Below, in pieces: positions 13,237 to 25,499 of a stretch of 64,000 nucleotides of DNA. The stretch is from Phragmites australis (Eukaryota > Streptophyta > Magnoliopsida > Poales > Poaceae): the NCBI RefSeq assembly GCF_958298935.1, contig NC_084939.1:25860001-25924000 (forward strand), read 5' to 3'. Position numbers and translations under genes: made by a program. The notes beneath the pieces are model-generated. The model searched no databases, was not told where the DNA came from, and saw only the letters and a program-made list of their open reading frames with translations. How positions within the stretch are numbered: position 1 is the stretch's first letter; each line of letters opens with the position of its first letter.

Positions 13237-13434
13237 TGTTAGGAATTTAGGATCTAAAAGGCACAGATTTAACGTGAAAAAATCCTTCAATTTGGAGACA
13301 AAAAATTACAGGAGATAAGCTTGTATTACGATGGCTCAGGATACAAGTACAAGAGTTGGCCTATATTTATAGACCCTATTCGGAACGTATCTCACTAGGA
13401 GTCTATCTATAATTTAAGACATAATATTCTAACA
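13237..13434 (-). mobile_element. Short LTR-like segment (possible TRIM/Copia LTR)
   Basis: The segment starts TGTTAG and ends CTAACA, the inverted TG...CA termini of an LTR. It also has a TATA-like motif (CTATAAATATAGG) readable on the minus strand. At 198 bp it matches TRIM-type LTR size. No 5-bp flanking duplication and no adjacent primer-binding site were seen, so it could be a truncated element. Confidence 0.4.
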
Positions 13435-14424
13435 AACCTCACATTGACTCAAAATCCCTATAAATATATCCCTAAAAAATTATCTCCGAAACTCCAAAAG
13501 GATAAACAATGAATATGATCACTTAGTCTTCAAACACTTCATACGAAGCTAAATTAAGCAAATAATTAGTAGATCTCAACGCACATCTATCAACAAAGCA
13601 GACGAATAATTTGGGCTTTCACGAATTCATAACCCCAACAAAAGTCTGGGTCTGTGCAACTGACCTTGTCATTCAAATTGGAACAACGCTCAATCATCAA
13701 AAGCATAGCCAAAATATCACCCGCGGTGCTGAATAAAAACTTCAGTGAAGAACTTATCTCATGAATTATATATGCTCCATCTAAAACACAAAACTCAGCA
13801 AACAACGCTTTTACAAGAGTAAATTGCATGTGTGACCATCACGTACACCAAACTAACAACCATAAAAAAATATGAATTCCATGACATAGTCATTAACGGC
13901 TCCTTTGAAACAATAGTCCGAATAAAGGCATAACATATAATTAATGGAGTATAATAATACTTTGCAATAGACCTCACGAGTCAAAAAAAAAACATGAATG
14001 CACTTAATGTAGTACTAAATGTTGTAGTATCTATACAACATACTCTGTACTAAACCTCTCTAAATGAGCGAATATAGCAAAACCATATTGCATCTGCAAT
14101 ACCAAACGTGGTAGTATCTATTAGAAGAAAAAAAAATTCTCTCATATTCCTCCACCTTGACTCAATCCAGTGCAAAACATTCACTTCCAAGTAACAAATT
14201 CTAAAGAGTATTTGGAAACCATCAGGCTGATACAAATTATGTTGTTGAACTATCCATAACGATTAACTCAAAACGATCTAATAAAATACTATCATAATCT
14301 CTCTTCAAAACAACGCGCAGAAAGGCCTAAATATAATAGCACCAATAATAACACCAAGCCAGAAATGGAGACTTTTTTTTCTGATCGACAAATGTAAGTA
14401 CATAATTCATGCCCAGAGTGGCCC
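13435..14424. other. AT-rich 3' flank of the LBD gene
   Basis: No gene is supported. Open frames on the minus strand between 13590 and 14235 are short and AT-driven. The right part probably includes the 3' UTR of the minus-strand LBD gene. Confidence 0.4.
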
Positions 14425-15261
14425 TTACTCGTGGCATGCGTCCTGCAGCATGATTGCAGTGCTCCCCGCGGAACCTAAGTTGCCCAGCATCTGCTGCTGA
14501 TGAACAGCAGTGCTATTCAATGTGTTCATCATCAGGCCATTCTGCAAGAGCAGGCTATGGTAAACCTCGCCATCCATCTGCCGCTGCTGCTGAAGTTGTT
14601 GCTTTGCCGACGCCGGTGCAGCGGCTGGATGTCCATTGCCTTTGTGGTTCATCTGGACGCAGAGGATCTCGGCCTGCGCGAGGGCTAGCTGCACCTGGAG
14701 CTGGGAGACCTGCTGCTGGAGGTAGGAGATGGCCCCGACGCAGCCATAGACAGGGTCCCTCATGCGCGCGTTGGCCTCGTACACCAGGCTGCTCACCGCG
14801 TCGGCTCTCTGATGAGCAGGCAGCTCCTGGAATCAATGGCCCATGGACGATACGTTAGTTTGATGAGGTATGATGATTGAGGGATGGAACCATAGTCACG
14901 TAATTCCCAGGTCAATGAGGTCGAGAAACACGGTACGTTACATGTGAAAGATTTTGATAAGACGGAGACTAGATTGTTACTGCATTCTCGGAACGGGACG
15001 ACGTTCCCGGGACGAGGAACACGGTATGGTTCTAGGTTCCCGCTGGCTATGGATGGAACCAATAAGAGCAAGCAATCGAATAACCTGCAGCATCTTGCTG
15101 ACATTGCTGGCGCCAAACACCTTGTGGACGATGGCAAACTTGTGGGGGTCCTCGGGAGGGAAGTAGGGCGCGAACACGCACTCCTGCGTGCACCGCCGCC
15201 GGAGCAGTTTGCATGACGCGCACGGCGAGCTGCTCCCAGTCCCGCTTCCGCTCCCGGCCAT
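14425..15261 (-). CDS. LOB-domain (LBD/AS2-like) class I transcription factor
   Basis: Two exons on the minus strand (15261-15085 and 14826-14425) are joined by one 258-bp phase-0 intron and encode 192 residues. The LOB domain is complete: the zinc-finger-like C-block has Cys14, 17, 24 and 28 (CX2CX6CX3C), the GAS block contains [17 protein letters not shown], and the coiled coil near [15 protein letters not shown] has the leucine-zipper-like spacing of class I members, with Ile in the last position. The intron falls directly after SKMLQ. The C-terminal third is Gln/Met-rich and low-complexity. Class I LBDs are DNA-binding regulators of lateral organ boundaries, roots and vasculature. The closest subgroup looks like the LBD12/LBD1-type clade, but no orthologue is claimed. 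Confidence 0.93.
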
Positions 15262-16273
15262 GGCAACCTCTGTTCTGTTTGCTCACAGGGGTTTGGAGCC
15301 AACAGCGAAGAGATAGAGAGAGAGAGAGAGAGATTGCAAAGGGAACGGGGGAGATTGCCGGGTGCAGGGCCTCAGCTTTTATAGAGCCAGAGGAACAAGG
15401 CAGGAGGTCTGTCGTAGGTATGGACGCTGGAGAGGCAGTTCAAAGCTCTAACCAGCCGGTCACGACAAACATGACAGATACTATTATCATGCTAATAAAT
15501 CAATGAGCTTCCTTTGTGCTGGATCACATCTTAGGGGCTGTATAGTACTAGTGCTGGCAGAGTGTGTACTGGTTTATGTTTTGTTTGTCTGTATATATAT
15601 TTTGCTAGAAAGAATGGTAAAGTCATAAGGGAGTCTTCAATGAAAACTCCGGGTTAAGGGGTCCGGTTCTTAAAAAAAAGATTGATTCGTCTGGTCGCAA
15701 TTTTTTATAATCGAGAAAATCTTAGCGCCTCAATTAGCTAGAAACACCAAGGCTAAACATGCACGGCGCAAGCTGGTCTACGCGTTCATGGCATCTTCTG
15801 CACATCTTCCACTTGCTGCGACCTGGAAATTCTACCTTCCGTTCACTTCACTCGGCACTGCCGCCTGGCTACGCTAATAAGCTAGAAGAGAAGCTGACTC
15901 TACTTCTTCTAACCAGACAGAAATGTGAACTGCATGTAATTAAACACTATTTCAAACTCTGCCAAACCACGACTATATTAGATAAAAAAAACACGACTGT
16001 ATTGTATACATTCGTCATGCATGTCTAATAAGGAGAGTGGGCCTCCACTTGTTGGGCTGTGTCATGTACAAGTGAGAGAGAGGGTGACACGTGTATCATG
16101 ATCCGGAGCGCACCAGCAATTGGATGCAGACTCAACAACGACGACCCCCTATTTTACCAAGATTTGTCTCCGGCTTGGATGACAGGATAAATTCGCGCTG
16201 GAGCAACACTACAAAACCGTATCAATCTAGAAGGCACCTTTTCAATTGTGTAATGCATACACCGTGCTTAATA
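15262..16273. other. LBD promoter and intergenic region
   Basis: Positions 15262-15450 probably include the 5' UTR, with a (GA)n run near 15311-15331. The rest has no supported gene. Confidence 0.4.
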
Positions 16274-16508
16274 CTCCCTCTTCTGCAATATTCAAAATAC
16301 ATGATGTTTTATGATTTCAATATTTCAAGCTAAATTTAGCGTAATTATTTTAATTTTACCCTTCCATTAAATAACTTTGTTCTCAATACAAATCTTATTT
16401 CTCATACAATAAATAGTATTTAAAAAAGATAAAATAGTTATTTTATCGTTTACCTTAACACTTGTATTTATCTTTAAAATATTATCTATTTTGATACAGA
16501 TAGAGGAG
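16274..16508. mobile_element. Stowaway-like MITE
   Basis: The left end reads CTCCCTCTTCTGC and the right end reads GATAGAGGAG, an imperfect inverted pair like the Stowaway CTCCCTCC terminus. Both ends are flanked by TA (16272-16273 and 16509-16510), the Tc1/mariner target duplication. The 235-bp interior is AT-rich and non-coding, normal for this family. Confidence 0.65.
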
Positions 16509-17665
16509 TAAGTAATTTGTTGCACGGAAAAAGAAGGGACGACAATAGATCTTGTAACAGGATGTAGATCTAGAAGCGTTACAAACTAACGGCAAGTCCC
16601 AGGAGGAGGCAGGACTTCTAAAGAAGGTTGCTGCGCTGCGTGCGTGCACGTGCGATTGTTATCGGAAAGGCTTCCCAAGTCTGAAGCCTAATATGCATGC
16701 ATGGCATGTCATGGCAGTCAAGTACAACCGCGGCTGCCCAGACCCCCACCGTCAAATAAGCTGCCGACAGCCTTATAGATTGTGATTTTAAAAAGTTAGA
16801 TTGTGATTTTAAAAAGTTAGGCCTGTTGGTTTCGGTTGGGTTCTGAAAAATAGTTTATAGATTTTGATTTTAAAAAGTTAGATTGTAAAAAATTAAATTA
16901 TGAAAAGTTTTTAATTATAGATTCTAAAAATTTTAATGAATATTTTAGTAAAATAGATTTTCACAATCTATCCAAAACTAGTTTCTCAAATTCTCACAAT
17001 CTAACAAACGGATTGTAAAAAGTTATAGCAAAAAATTATCTATTTATTTTAGCTTCGAATTATAAAAACTGAAAGTCACGATCCAAAGTCGAAACAAACC
17101 GATGAACCTTAGTTTCATAAAAGTCTTCAGATATTGTTCCAAGTCAAATTCGATCCACCACTTGGTGCTGCGCTCACCCACATGCCACATAGATGGCCAC
17201 ATGAGTCACGACCGAACTCTCACCTCTTGTACTGCATAAAGTGCATATCATGTTTATGTTCTAAACTCTTTACATAGCAGCCCAAGCGTCAGACCCCGAT
17301 TTTAGGGTTCTATTATGCATCTAGTAACAATCAATAGGTTGATATGCATATTTTTAACAGATTAGCATCATAGTTACACTTCGATTACATTACAATACTA
17401 TAACAAAATCTTACATAAGAATTACAATATTTATTTCATTACAACAAATGTCGACAGACTGAATAAAAAAGAACAACGGTAGATAAGCCTAATGCCTACA
17501 TACAACTTAGGTGTGAACGAAGCCTTATTCTGCTACTTGTCATCATCTCTATTAGCTAAGTCGAAGTTCGGTCCTTCATCTGAATTCAACAATACTCAGC
17601 AAGTCCTACCTCAGGAGATTATAGATGTGTTAAGGGGTGAGACAAGGATAAGGCCATATGGCTTA
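16509..17665. other. Intergenic, AT-rich with repeat debris
   Basis: A directly repeated 20-mer-like segment (GATTGTGATTTTAAAAAGTT) occurs at about 16778-16818. A segment at about 16820-17105 has ends resembling a decayed Tourist-type MITE (GGCCTGTTGGTTTCGG on the left, CGAAACAAACCGATG on the right). No gene is supported. Confidence 0.4.
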
Positions 17666-17962
17666 GGTCCTATTTGGTTCAGTTTCTGCTGGCTTTTGCT
17701 ACTCAGAAGCAGAAAGCTGAACCAAGCATACCGCTTCTGGAAATAGCTTCTAAGAAGCAAAAGCTGCCATTATTACTAAAAGGCAGAAGCTAGTCTAGAG
17801 GAGCTTTGTAGCTTATGAGAGATGATGTTCTGAGAGGTATTATATATATATATATATATTATATATTTTATCCGTATCAAAAGCCAATTCAAAAACAGCT
17901 TTTTTGTAATCAGCTTTTCAACATTACTTTTTAGAAAAGCCTCAGCCTAACCAAACAGATCC
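17666..17962. mobile_element. Tourist-like (PIF/Harbinger) MITE
   Basis: The left terminus GGTCCTATTTGGTT and the reverse complement of the right terminus GGATCTGTTTGGTT match at most positions. The element is flanked by TTA on both sides (17663-17665 and 17963-17965), the 3-bp PIF/Harbinger target duplication. It is 297 bp, non-coding and contains a short internal (TA)n run near 17840. Confidence 0.75.
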
Positions 17963-19905
17963 TTAGCTTTAGCGGAAAGACAATTTCTTTGCAAAGTAGG
18001 TTTCAAAGAATTTAGAAAAATCAAGGTTATTATCCATATTTAGGGTTAATGGTCCAGGGGGGGGATATATCCATCCCGCTAGTTCCCAAATTTTATAACT
18101 GACAGACACTTAATTCTCACCAGTTCACGGCACAAACCCGACAATTCCAAAACACGAACAAGTTGTCCACTCACGCATCAAGGAGGTACTCACTAAAGGC
18201 TAATAATTGTGTGGCCAAAACTTCGCGCATCCGTGACCGCGGACACGGCTATCCAGATAGGTTACGCTCTGTCATGCGGCGGTGGGCTTCACAACGTGTC
18301 AGCAAGTGCTCGGCGCATCGACTACGATGGTGGTGGCTTTGTGACGCTCTCGATTGCATGGTTCGACGGGAGGACTCGGAATGCTAGCGGCCGCAGCAAC
18401 AGAACAGCTTGGGCAGAGGCTAGGAGAGCACCATGCGCGGGCACGTTCGCATGCGGGCAAAACGCCATCATGGCACAACAACAAGGTGTCCAGGCGCTTA
18501 GCGGCAAGCCTAGCGTGTAAGTGCTCACGGGGTGCCTCCTAGGCATTGACATTGCATACCGGTGGGGAGAGAGAGACACGGTTCCTCTAACGTATTGCAC
18601 TGCTACTGTACATCCGCTAACATGCAAACCTGGGGTTCTACGTGTTAGTGGGTGTGCAGTACATTAGAGGATCCCATCCGGGAGAGAGATTTAGATCGGG
18701 AGATGGAGACGAGAGGAAGGTGACGACATTGTATAGTGTTGTGGGCCGGTGCGAGCAAGGCAAGCAGGAGATGGGATTGAGGAGGTGTTCGTCCAGGCCA
18801 AGAAAAAGAAAAAGGAGAGGGAAAAATATAGGCTTTAGCTTGGTTAGAAAAGGTGGGCTCGACCTGATAGGAGAAGGGATGGAGGGAGGGAAAGAGAGGA
18901 GGGAACTGAGTTGAGTCGAGAGGGGTTTTAGAAACAGGTTTTTTATTTTTAGGAAGAAGCAAAGTTCAAGTTTGAAAGGAATTCAAATTTGAACTGCCGA
19001 CAAAAACTCCAAATAGAAATCCAAGAAAATCCAAAAATGCAGAGTGTGAACTTTGTGCAAGTTTTTGAAATCAAAGTTTAAATTTGGTGGTTTTTAAATG
19101 CTGCCAAAACAAAGGGTGCTACACCAAGTATCCTTGAGCATGCAATACTGGAACATGCAACGGACATGTCCTTTCCCCGACACGACGACTTGTTCCCATC
19201 TAAACACTTCCAATTGGATATACACAGTCTATCTGCACTGGCGGGGGTGGGTGATTTGAGTTTGAAGCGTGCGTTGTCGGGGCAGAGGATGTGCTGCAGG
19301 CCCATTTGTCAGTACGAGCTGTCTCTGAGCAAGGGAGGTGGGGTGGTGACGGACGACCACTATCACCGCCAACTCAGATTTTTAAAGTATTCAATGAAAT
19401 GTAGCTAATGCCTTGTGTTATGATAATTGTTCTATTGTGCTCATACCACCTTTCCACGGATAAACAGAGCTCGTGACCGTTCTTGAAAGAAGACAATAAT
19501 AAAAAGATCAACATTTTCCCAAGGAATAGTCTCAAAACGAAATAAAGTCGTCACAATTATTGTTTAACAACACTCAGCAGTCAGCACTAGAATTTTAGTT
19601 TCACATGATTAAAATGCAAAATGTGTAAAGCATGACAGCTGTACATTATTGCTCTGAACACGACAATGTTCAGCAAATATGGAAGATAGCAATTTACTTT
19701 CACAGTGAAAATAGCAACGAAGGAGGCGGACACTCTTCGTCCTACGTTGAATCATATGCTCGTTCATGAACTTCGCATTTTATCTCCAATGCACTGAAAC
19801 CACACCTAATTAAACTTAAAGAAAAAATTTAATTGTACAGAAATATGCTAAGCAAAATAGTACATAGCTAGAAATATTTCATCTCATCTACAAAACAGGA
19901 CTCGA

Positions 19906-19907
<2 letters not shown>
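17963..19907. other. Intergenic, unrecognised GC-rich segment
   Basis: Positions 18160-18960 are GC-richer and carry overlapping open frames on both strands, none with a recognisable domain. They may belong to an old retrotransposon. The remainder holds no supported feature. Confidence 0.35.

Positions 19908-19962
<55 letters not shown>
19908..19962. repeat. (TA)n microsatellite
   Basis: An uninterrupted TA run of about 55 bp forms the left flank of a MITE-like element. Confidence 0.95.
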
Positions 19963-20925
<963 letters not shown>

Positions 20926-21099
20926 AATATATATACAATGTGTGTGTGTGTATATATATATATTATTTTGTAAAATAAAAATAGAAATTTAAATTGGAGA
21001 AAATATATTGGCTAACTAATTTTGCATTGTAACTATACTTTTTTTTTCACATTATAACTAATTCATGTAAATCCACAAGCAAATACATCCTATGTTTAA

Positions 21100-24000
21100 G
21101 GGAAAATTGTTCAGATAGCACTCCCACCGAACTGGTTTTCAGACATACCATCCTACAGTGCCCAATTACCAAGTTAGCACTGGTTTTGACCCGTTTCTTA
21201 CCCGTCCTACCACTCCGTCACTTGGTCGAGCCAGCCACCATCTTCCCTCCGATGACCCCGACACCGCGGCTGCCATGCTGGACACGCGCCTCGCACCCGA
21301 TGCGCTCATCGACGCGGTCCTACCACTGGTTCGCGCCTCCGCGCGCCGCAGCTAAGGGACATTGCCTCCCTTTGCGCACGGGTGCCTTCACACGCCAGCT
21401 GGCACCCGTGCCGCAGATCTCGCGGAGGGGTGAACTCCATGGTTCCTTCCACTTAGGCCTCGACCTGCAGGCCGTCCCGTGCTGTGGAGCCCACACCATC
21501 TCGATCTCGCGCCCCCGCCGCCATAAGATCTAACGTAGCCACAATCCTCTCTCTGCTCTTCTGTGAGAAACACCAGCATTTCTCTTCACCACGTGAGCAC
21601 TTTAGACCCAAGCAGCCCTGTCTTTCCCCAATCGAGCAAGAAGAAGCACCTTCTTATTCCCCAATTCGAGCGAGGCAGTTGCATACCTCCACCCAGGGTC
21701 GCAACCCACATGGGAGCGCACCAGCCTGGAGCTCGCCGACACGAGATGCATTGTACGTCCTCGCCACCGGACCTCGTACGTCCTGAAAGGACAATGATGT
21801 CGCCTAGAGGGGGGGGTGAATAGGCGTTTTTACAAAAATTCAACCCTTTCTACCGTTGGCCTAAACTTGCAGCGGAATATAAACTAACGAGTTTTTCACA
21901 AGAGAAAAACCTAAATATGCTAGGCTCAACTAGTGCACAATCACCCTAAATAAGTGTGGAAATTACAATCCTAAGGTGACAAAAATTACTCAATTCTAGC
22001 TAGAGATATGCAATAAAACTTAAATTGAAAAAGGCTGAAAATACTGTTCATATGCCTGGAATTACTGTTCATCCGGAGACTCCGGTGTAGTCCGGATACT
22101 CCGGTGTGTACAGGTCCGGAAACTCCGGTAAAGGCCGGATTCTCCGGGTTCTGTACAGAACAGAGCCCGAAACTGAATGAAATGGATGTGTAGAGAGTTT
22201 TAGCTCAAACCAAGTGATATCGTGTGTTCCCGGAGATGATTCCAAGTAAATCCACGAAGAACCTACACTCAAATACACACAAACAAGTAGATCAAGCAAT
22301 ATGCACAAAGATTTGAACAAGAACTCAAAAGTAAAGAAACAAGATAGGAGACACAAGATTTGTTTCCCGAAGTTCGGATTCACCACCGTGAATCCTACGT
22401 CTCCGTTGAGGAAGCTCCAACGAGCCGGGTCTCTTTCAACCGCTTTCCTCGATCCACTCTTGATTTCTTCACTTGCGGAGGCGAAATCGAGCCCTTCACA
22501 AACTTTCCCGCGGCTCACCACGAGCACGGGAGCTCACCGGCGACACCTAGCCGGCTAGGAGGCTTCACCTCCAAGAGTAACAAACGCTTCGAGAACTTCT
22601 TGTCAAGAACTCAAGTGCTCAAGATTGGATTTTAGCTCACTTGCACTCAATCTTCCAATCTCTCAACCCAACTCACTTTTTTTCTCAAATCACACACTAG
22701 AATGGAGTGGGATGGAGTTCTTTTGGCTCTAAAAAGTGTTTCTTTCGTGCCCTTGCAGCAGCCCCAAAGGATGGGGTGAGTGGGGTATAAATAGCCCACT
22801 TCAAAAAACTAGCCGTTGGGCTCTTTTTTGGAACTTACCGGAAAATCCGGCCTACACCGGAGTCTCCGGCCACTCCAGGTACCGGAGAATCCGGTCTTCA
22901 CCGGAGTCTCCGAGTACAGCACAGCTGACCTCCGAAAAACGGCGATAACTTTTGATTCCGGAGTCCGATTTCGACGATTTTGGACTCTATGGAAAGCTTA
23001 TTCAGAGGGCTACACATCCCAACTGAATTCATGACCTAAAACACATAGGATCAAATTAGGAACACTCCAAGACCCATTTTGGACACTTCCGCACTTTCCG
23101 CTCCGGACTCTTAACAACAAACTCTCACTTTGGGTTTGGTTGGGAACTCTTGAGCACTGAGACGCGACAATTAGCTCACGTTGCATCCCTCTTAATAGTG
23201 CGGCATACCTATACTCAAATTCAAAGATAAAACTCGTTTGAACCACTTTGAGCATTTGAAAACTTTCAAGTACCGCTTCTTTTTCTTTCAAACCTTGAGG
23301 GTTACCAACTTCCATATATTCTTCACTCTATCTCTTCTTGATTCTTCATATGATTGATGTGAATCATCCATAGCTTCACATAGCCTCGCACGGTCCATCG
23401 GCGCAAAGCCTTCACTCGCTCTTCACCACCGCCTTGGTCCTTCGGCGCCAAGCCATTTGCTTGCCCTTCACCACGGATGGTCCATCGCAGCCGAGTCTTG
23501 CTTGCCCTTCACCGTCTTGCCATAGAAAACCACTTTGTATTCGACATCTTCAATGAATTCATTTTTTCATATATGGAGTCCACTCTTGTTCTTCACTCTT
23601 GGCATATATGATTTCAATTCAACTTATGCCTTTTTATGGATCCTAACCCCAACTCACTCTCAAGCACAAAGTACATGGGTTAGTCCATAAAACCTAAATG
23701 ACAACATTTATACCTTAAGTTACTTGATCTCGAAAAGTAACTTATTAGCCTTCATGCATATTGTCAATCTTCATATAGAACCTAACCCCACTCATTCTTA
23801 AACACATAGCACACGGGTTAGTCCATAAAACTCTATTGACAAGTCATACCTTTAGTTACTTGATCTCCACAAGTAACTTAGCCTTCAAGCTTGTTGCTAA
23901 TCTTATTGAGCTTATTCTTCTTCTCATGAGCATCACTAAAAGCTCATTTACTTTTGATGCAATTCTTTGAACTCATGGCATTTCTCAAAGAATCCATGCT

Positions 24001-24449
24001 TCATCATTTATGCATCTCCTATGGAATAACCTAATAGCAATTCTCAATACGATTGTTAGTCCATAGGCATTGTCATCACTCAAGCTTCTTCTTCTTTTTA
24101 TGAGCATCACCAAGAGCTCATTTATCTAGATGCATATTTTAAATCTTCCCATTCACCTAGAGGTCATGCATGTCTCTCATCCATGCATCACCTATGGAAC
24201 AATCTACTAACAAACTTAACACCATTGTTAGTCCATAGGTATTGTCATTAATTACCAAAACCACACATAGGGGCTAGATGTACTTTCACGTCCGACGTTG
24301 GATCCGAAGATGAGCTACGCAGAAGGCAGCTGACGAGCTCGCCTCGGCTAGGCGGGACCACCACAAGGAGTCCTGGGCAAATATCAATGCTAAACTAGTA
24401 ATCAGGCACTGTAGGATGGCATGTTCAGTGGAAGTCTAAGCCATTTCTC
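21100..24449. mobile_element. TIR DNA transposon (probably Mutator-like) split by a solo LTR
   Basis: The left region near 21146-21185 and the reverse complement of the right region near 24388-24427 match at 32 of 40 positions, sharing CCATCCTACAGTGCC and an ATTAC...TTAGCA segment. This terminal inverted repeat encloses about 840 bp of element once the inserted LTR (21784-24288 plus one target copy) is removed. The interior (21190-21540) is GC-rich and may be captured host coding sequence, but no domain is recognisable. A clean 9-bp duplication was not found, so the outer limits are approximate. Confidence 0.55.
21784..24288 (-). mobile_element. Solo LTR (2505 bp) with CGTCC target duplication
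   Basis: The segment starts TGAAAG and ends CTTTCA, an inverted TG...CA terminus, and is flanked by a perfect 5-bp duplication CGTCC (21779-21783 and 24289-24293). No gag-pol sequence and no second LTR are present, so it is a solo LTR left by recombination. Orientation is inferred as minus, because on that strand the 3' end reads CCCCCCTCTAGGCGACATC then CCTTTCA, a common end of grass LTRs. The interior carries clustered CTCCGG(T/A) motifs near 22075-22145 and 22840-22920. Confidence 0.75.
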
Positions 24450-25499
24450 ATATATTTATTTAAGTAAAAAAAAGGATTAGATGAATTACTGGGCTGTCAT
24501 TTCCAGCTCGTCTCTTGCCCTACATACCCTCTCGACTCCCTCTCCTCGCCCCAGCCGTCGCCGCCCGTCCTAGCCGCCACCACATCCTTCCCAGCCGCCG
24601 CCTCCTCCTCCTCTCCCCTGTCGCTGCCGCTGGAGTTGCCATCAGCTAAAGCGAAGGTGGCGACTCGGCAGAGAAGAGTCCGATGTGTGTCACACCGTGT
24701 CAGACGCAAGTCAATGCGCGGGTACGTGTGGACTCGCCAAAAAAAATTTGGATACATGTGTCCAGGTAACACTGTGCACATACGCAGTTAAACATTGTAA
24801 TAATGCAATCACTAAACCTTTTACAGAGAATATGCCAATAGTCTGATGCCACGTAAGAGTCCTAATTTGATGAGATTGACTTTCTATTAAATTTTAAGCT
24901 TAAACAACAGATGTGGTCTACTCACAATTTTTTATTTCAGGAATCCAATGCTATGAAAGTAAGGGAAAAAAATGTAGGTTCTATTTTGGAGGACGGATGA
25001 ACAGGGTCTCCACATAGAACATGCATAACTGCAGATTACTTTAGAAAATGAGGACGGCTGGCATGCACATGTTACCAATGCAACACCCACGTACCCATTT
25101 TTGATAATCAGATGAATGCAATGAAATAGTATCTTACAAAAAGATTTAAAGTGGCCCTATGTTTTTTATCAAAGCACTAATCACTGCAGTCTTATAGAAC
25201 CACATATGAAGGTATGTCATTTAACGAATAAAAGATTAATGGTGGGAAGGTAACATCTCGAGCTATCGAGAAGGCCCCAGAAAAAACAATGAATAAGAAA
25301 CTGAATAAAGTCTATATCGTTCTTATGTCCTGCAGATGTTAAACTAAGCACTAGACTGAAGTAAAAAGGTAAAGTTAGGAAAGAAATAAGCAAAAATAAG
25401 GCATAAAATTCACCTCTTACGGTATCTAAAAAAACAGCTCCTACGAAAGATCATGTCCGCTCTTCTCGGTCTTGTGGAAGATGACACACTAAGATTGCT
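24450..25499. other. Intergenic and 3' flank of the DFO-like gene
   Basis: A short GC-rich patch (24500-24700) gives a minus-strand frame with no recognisable domain. The rest is AT-rich and probably includes the 3' UTR of the minus-strand gene ending at 25500. Confidence 0.4.
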
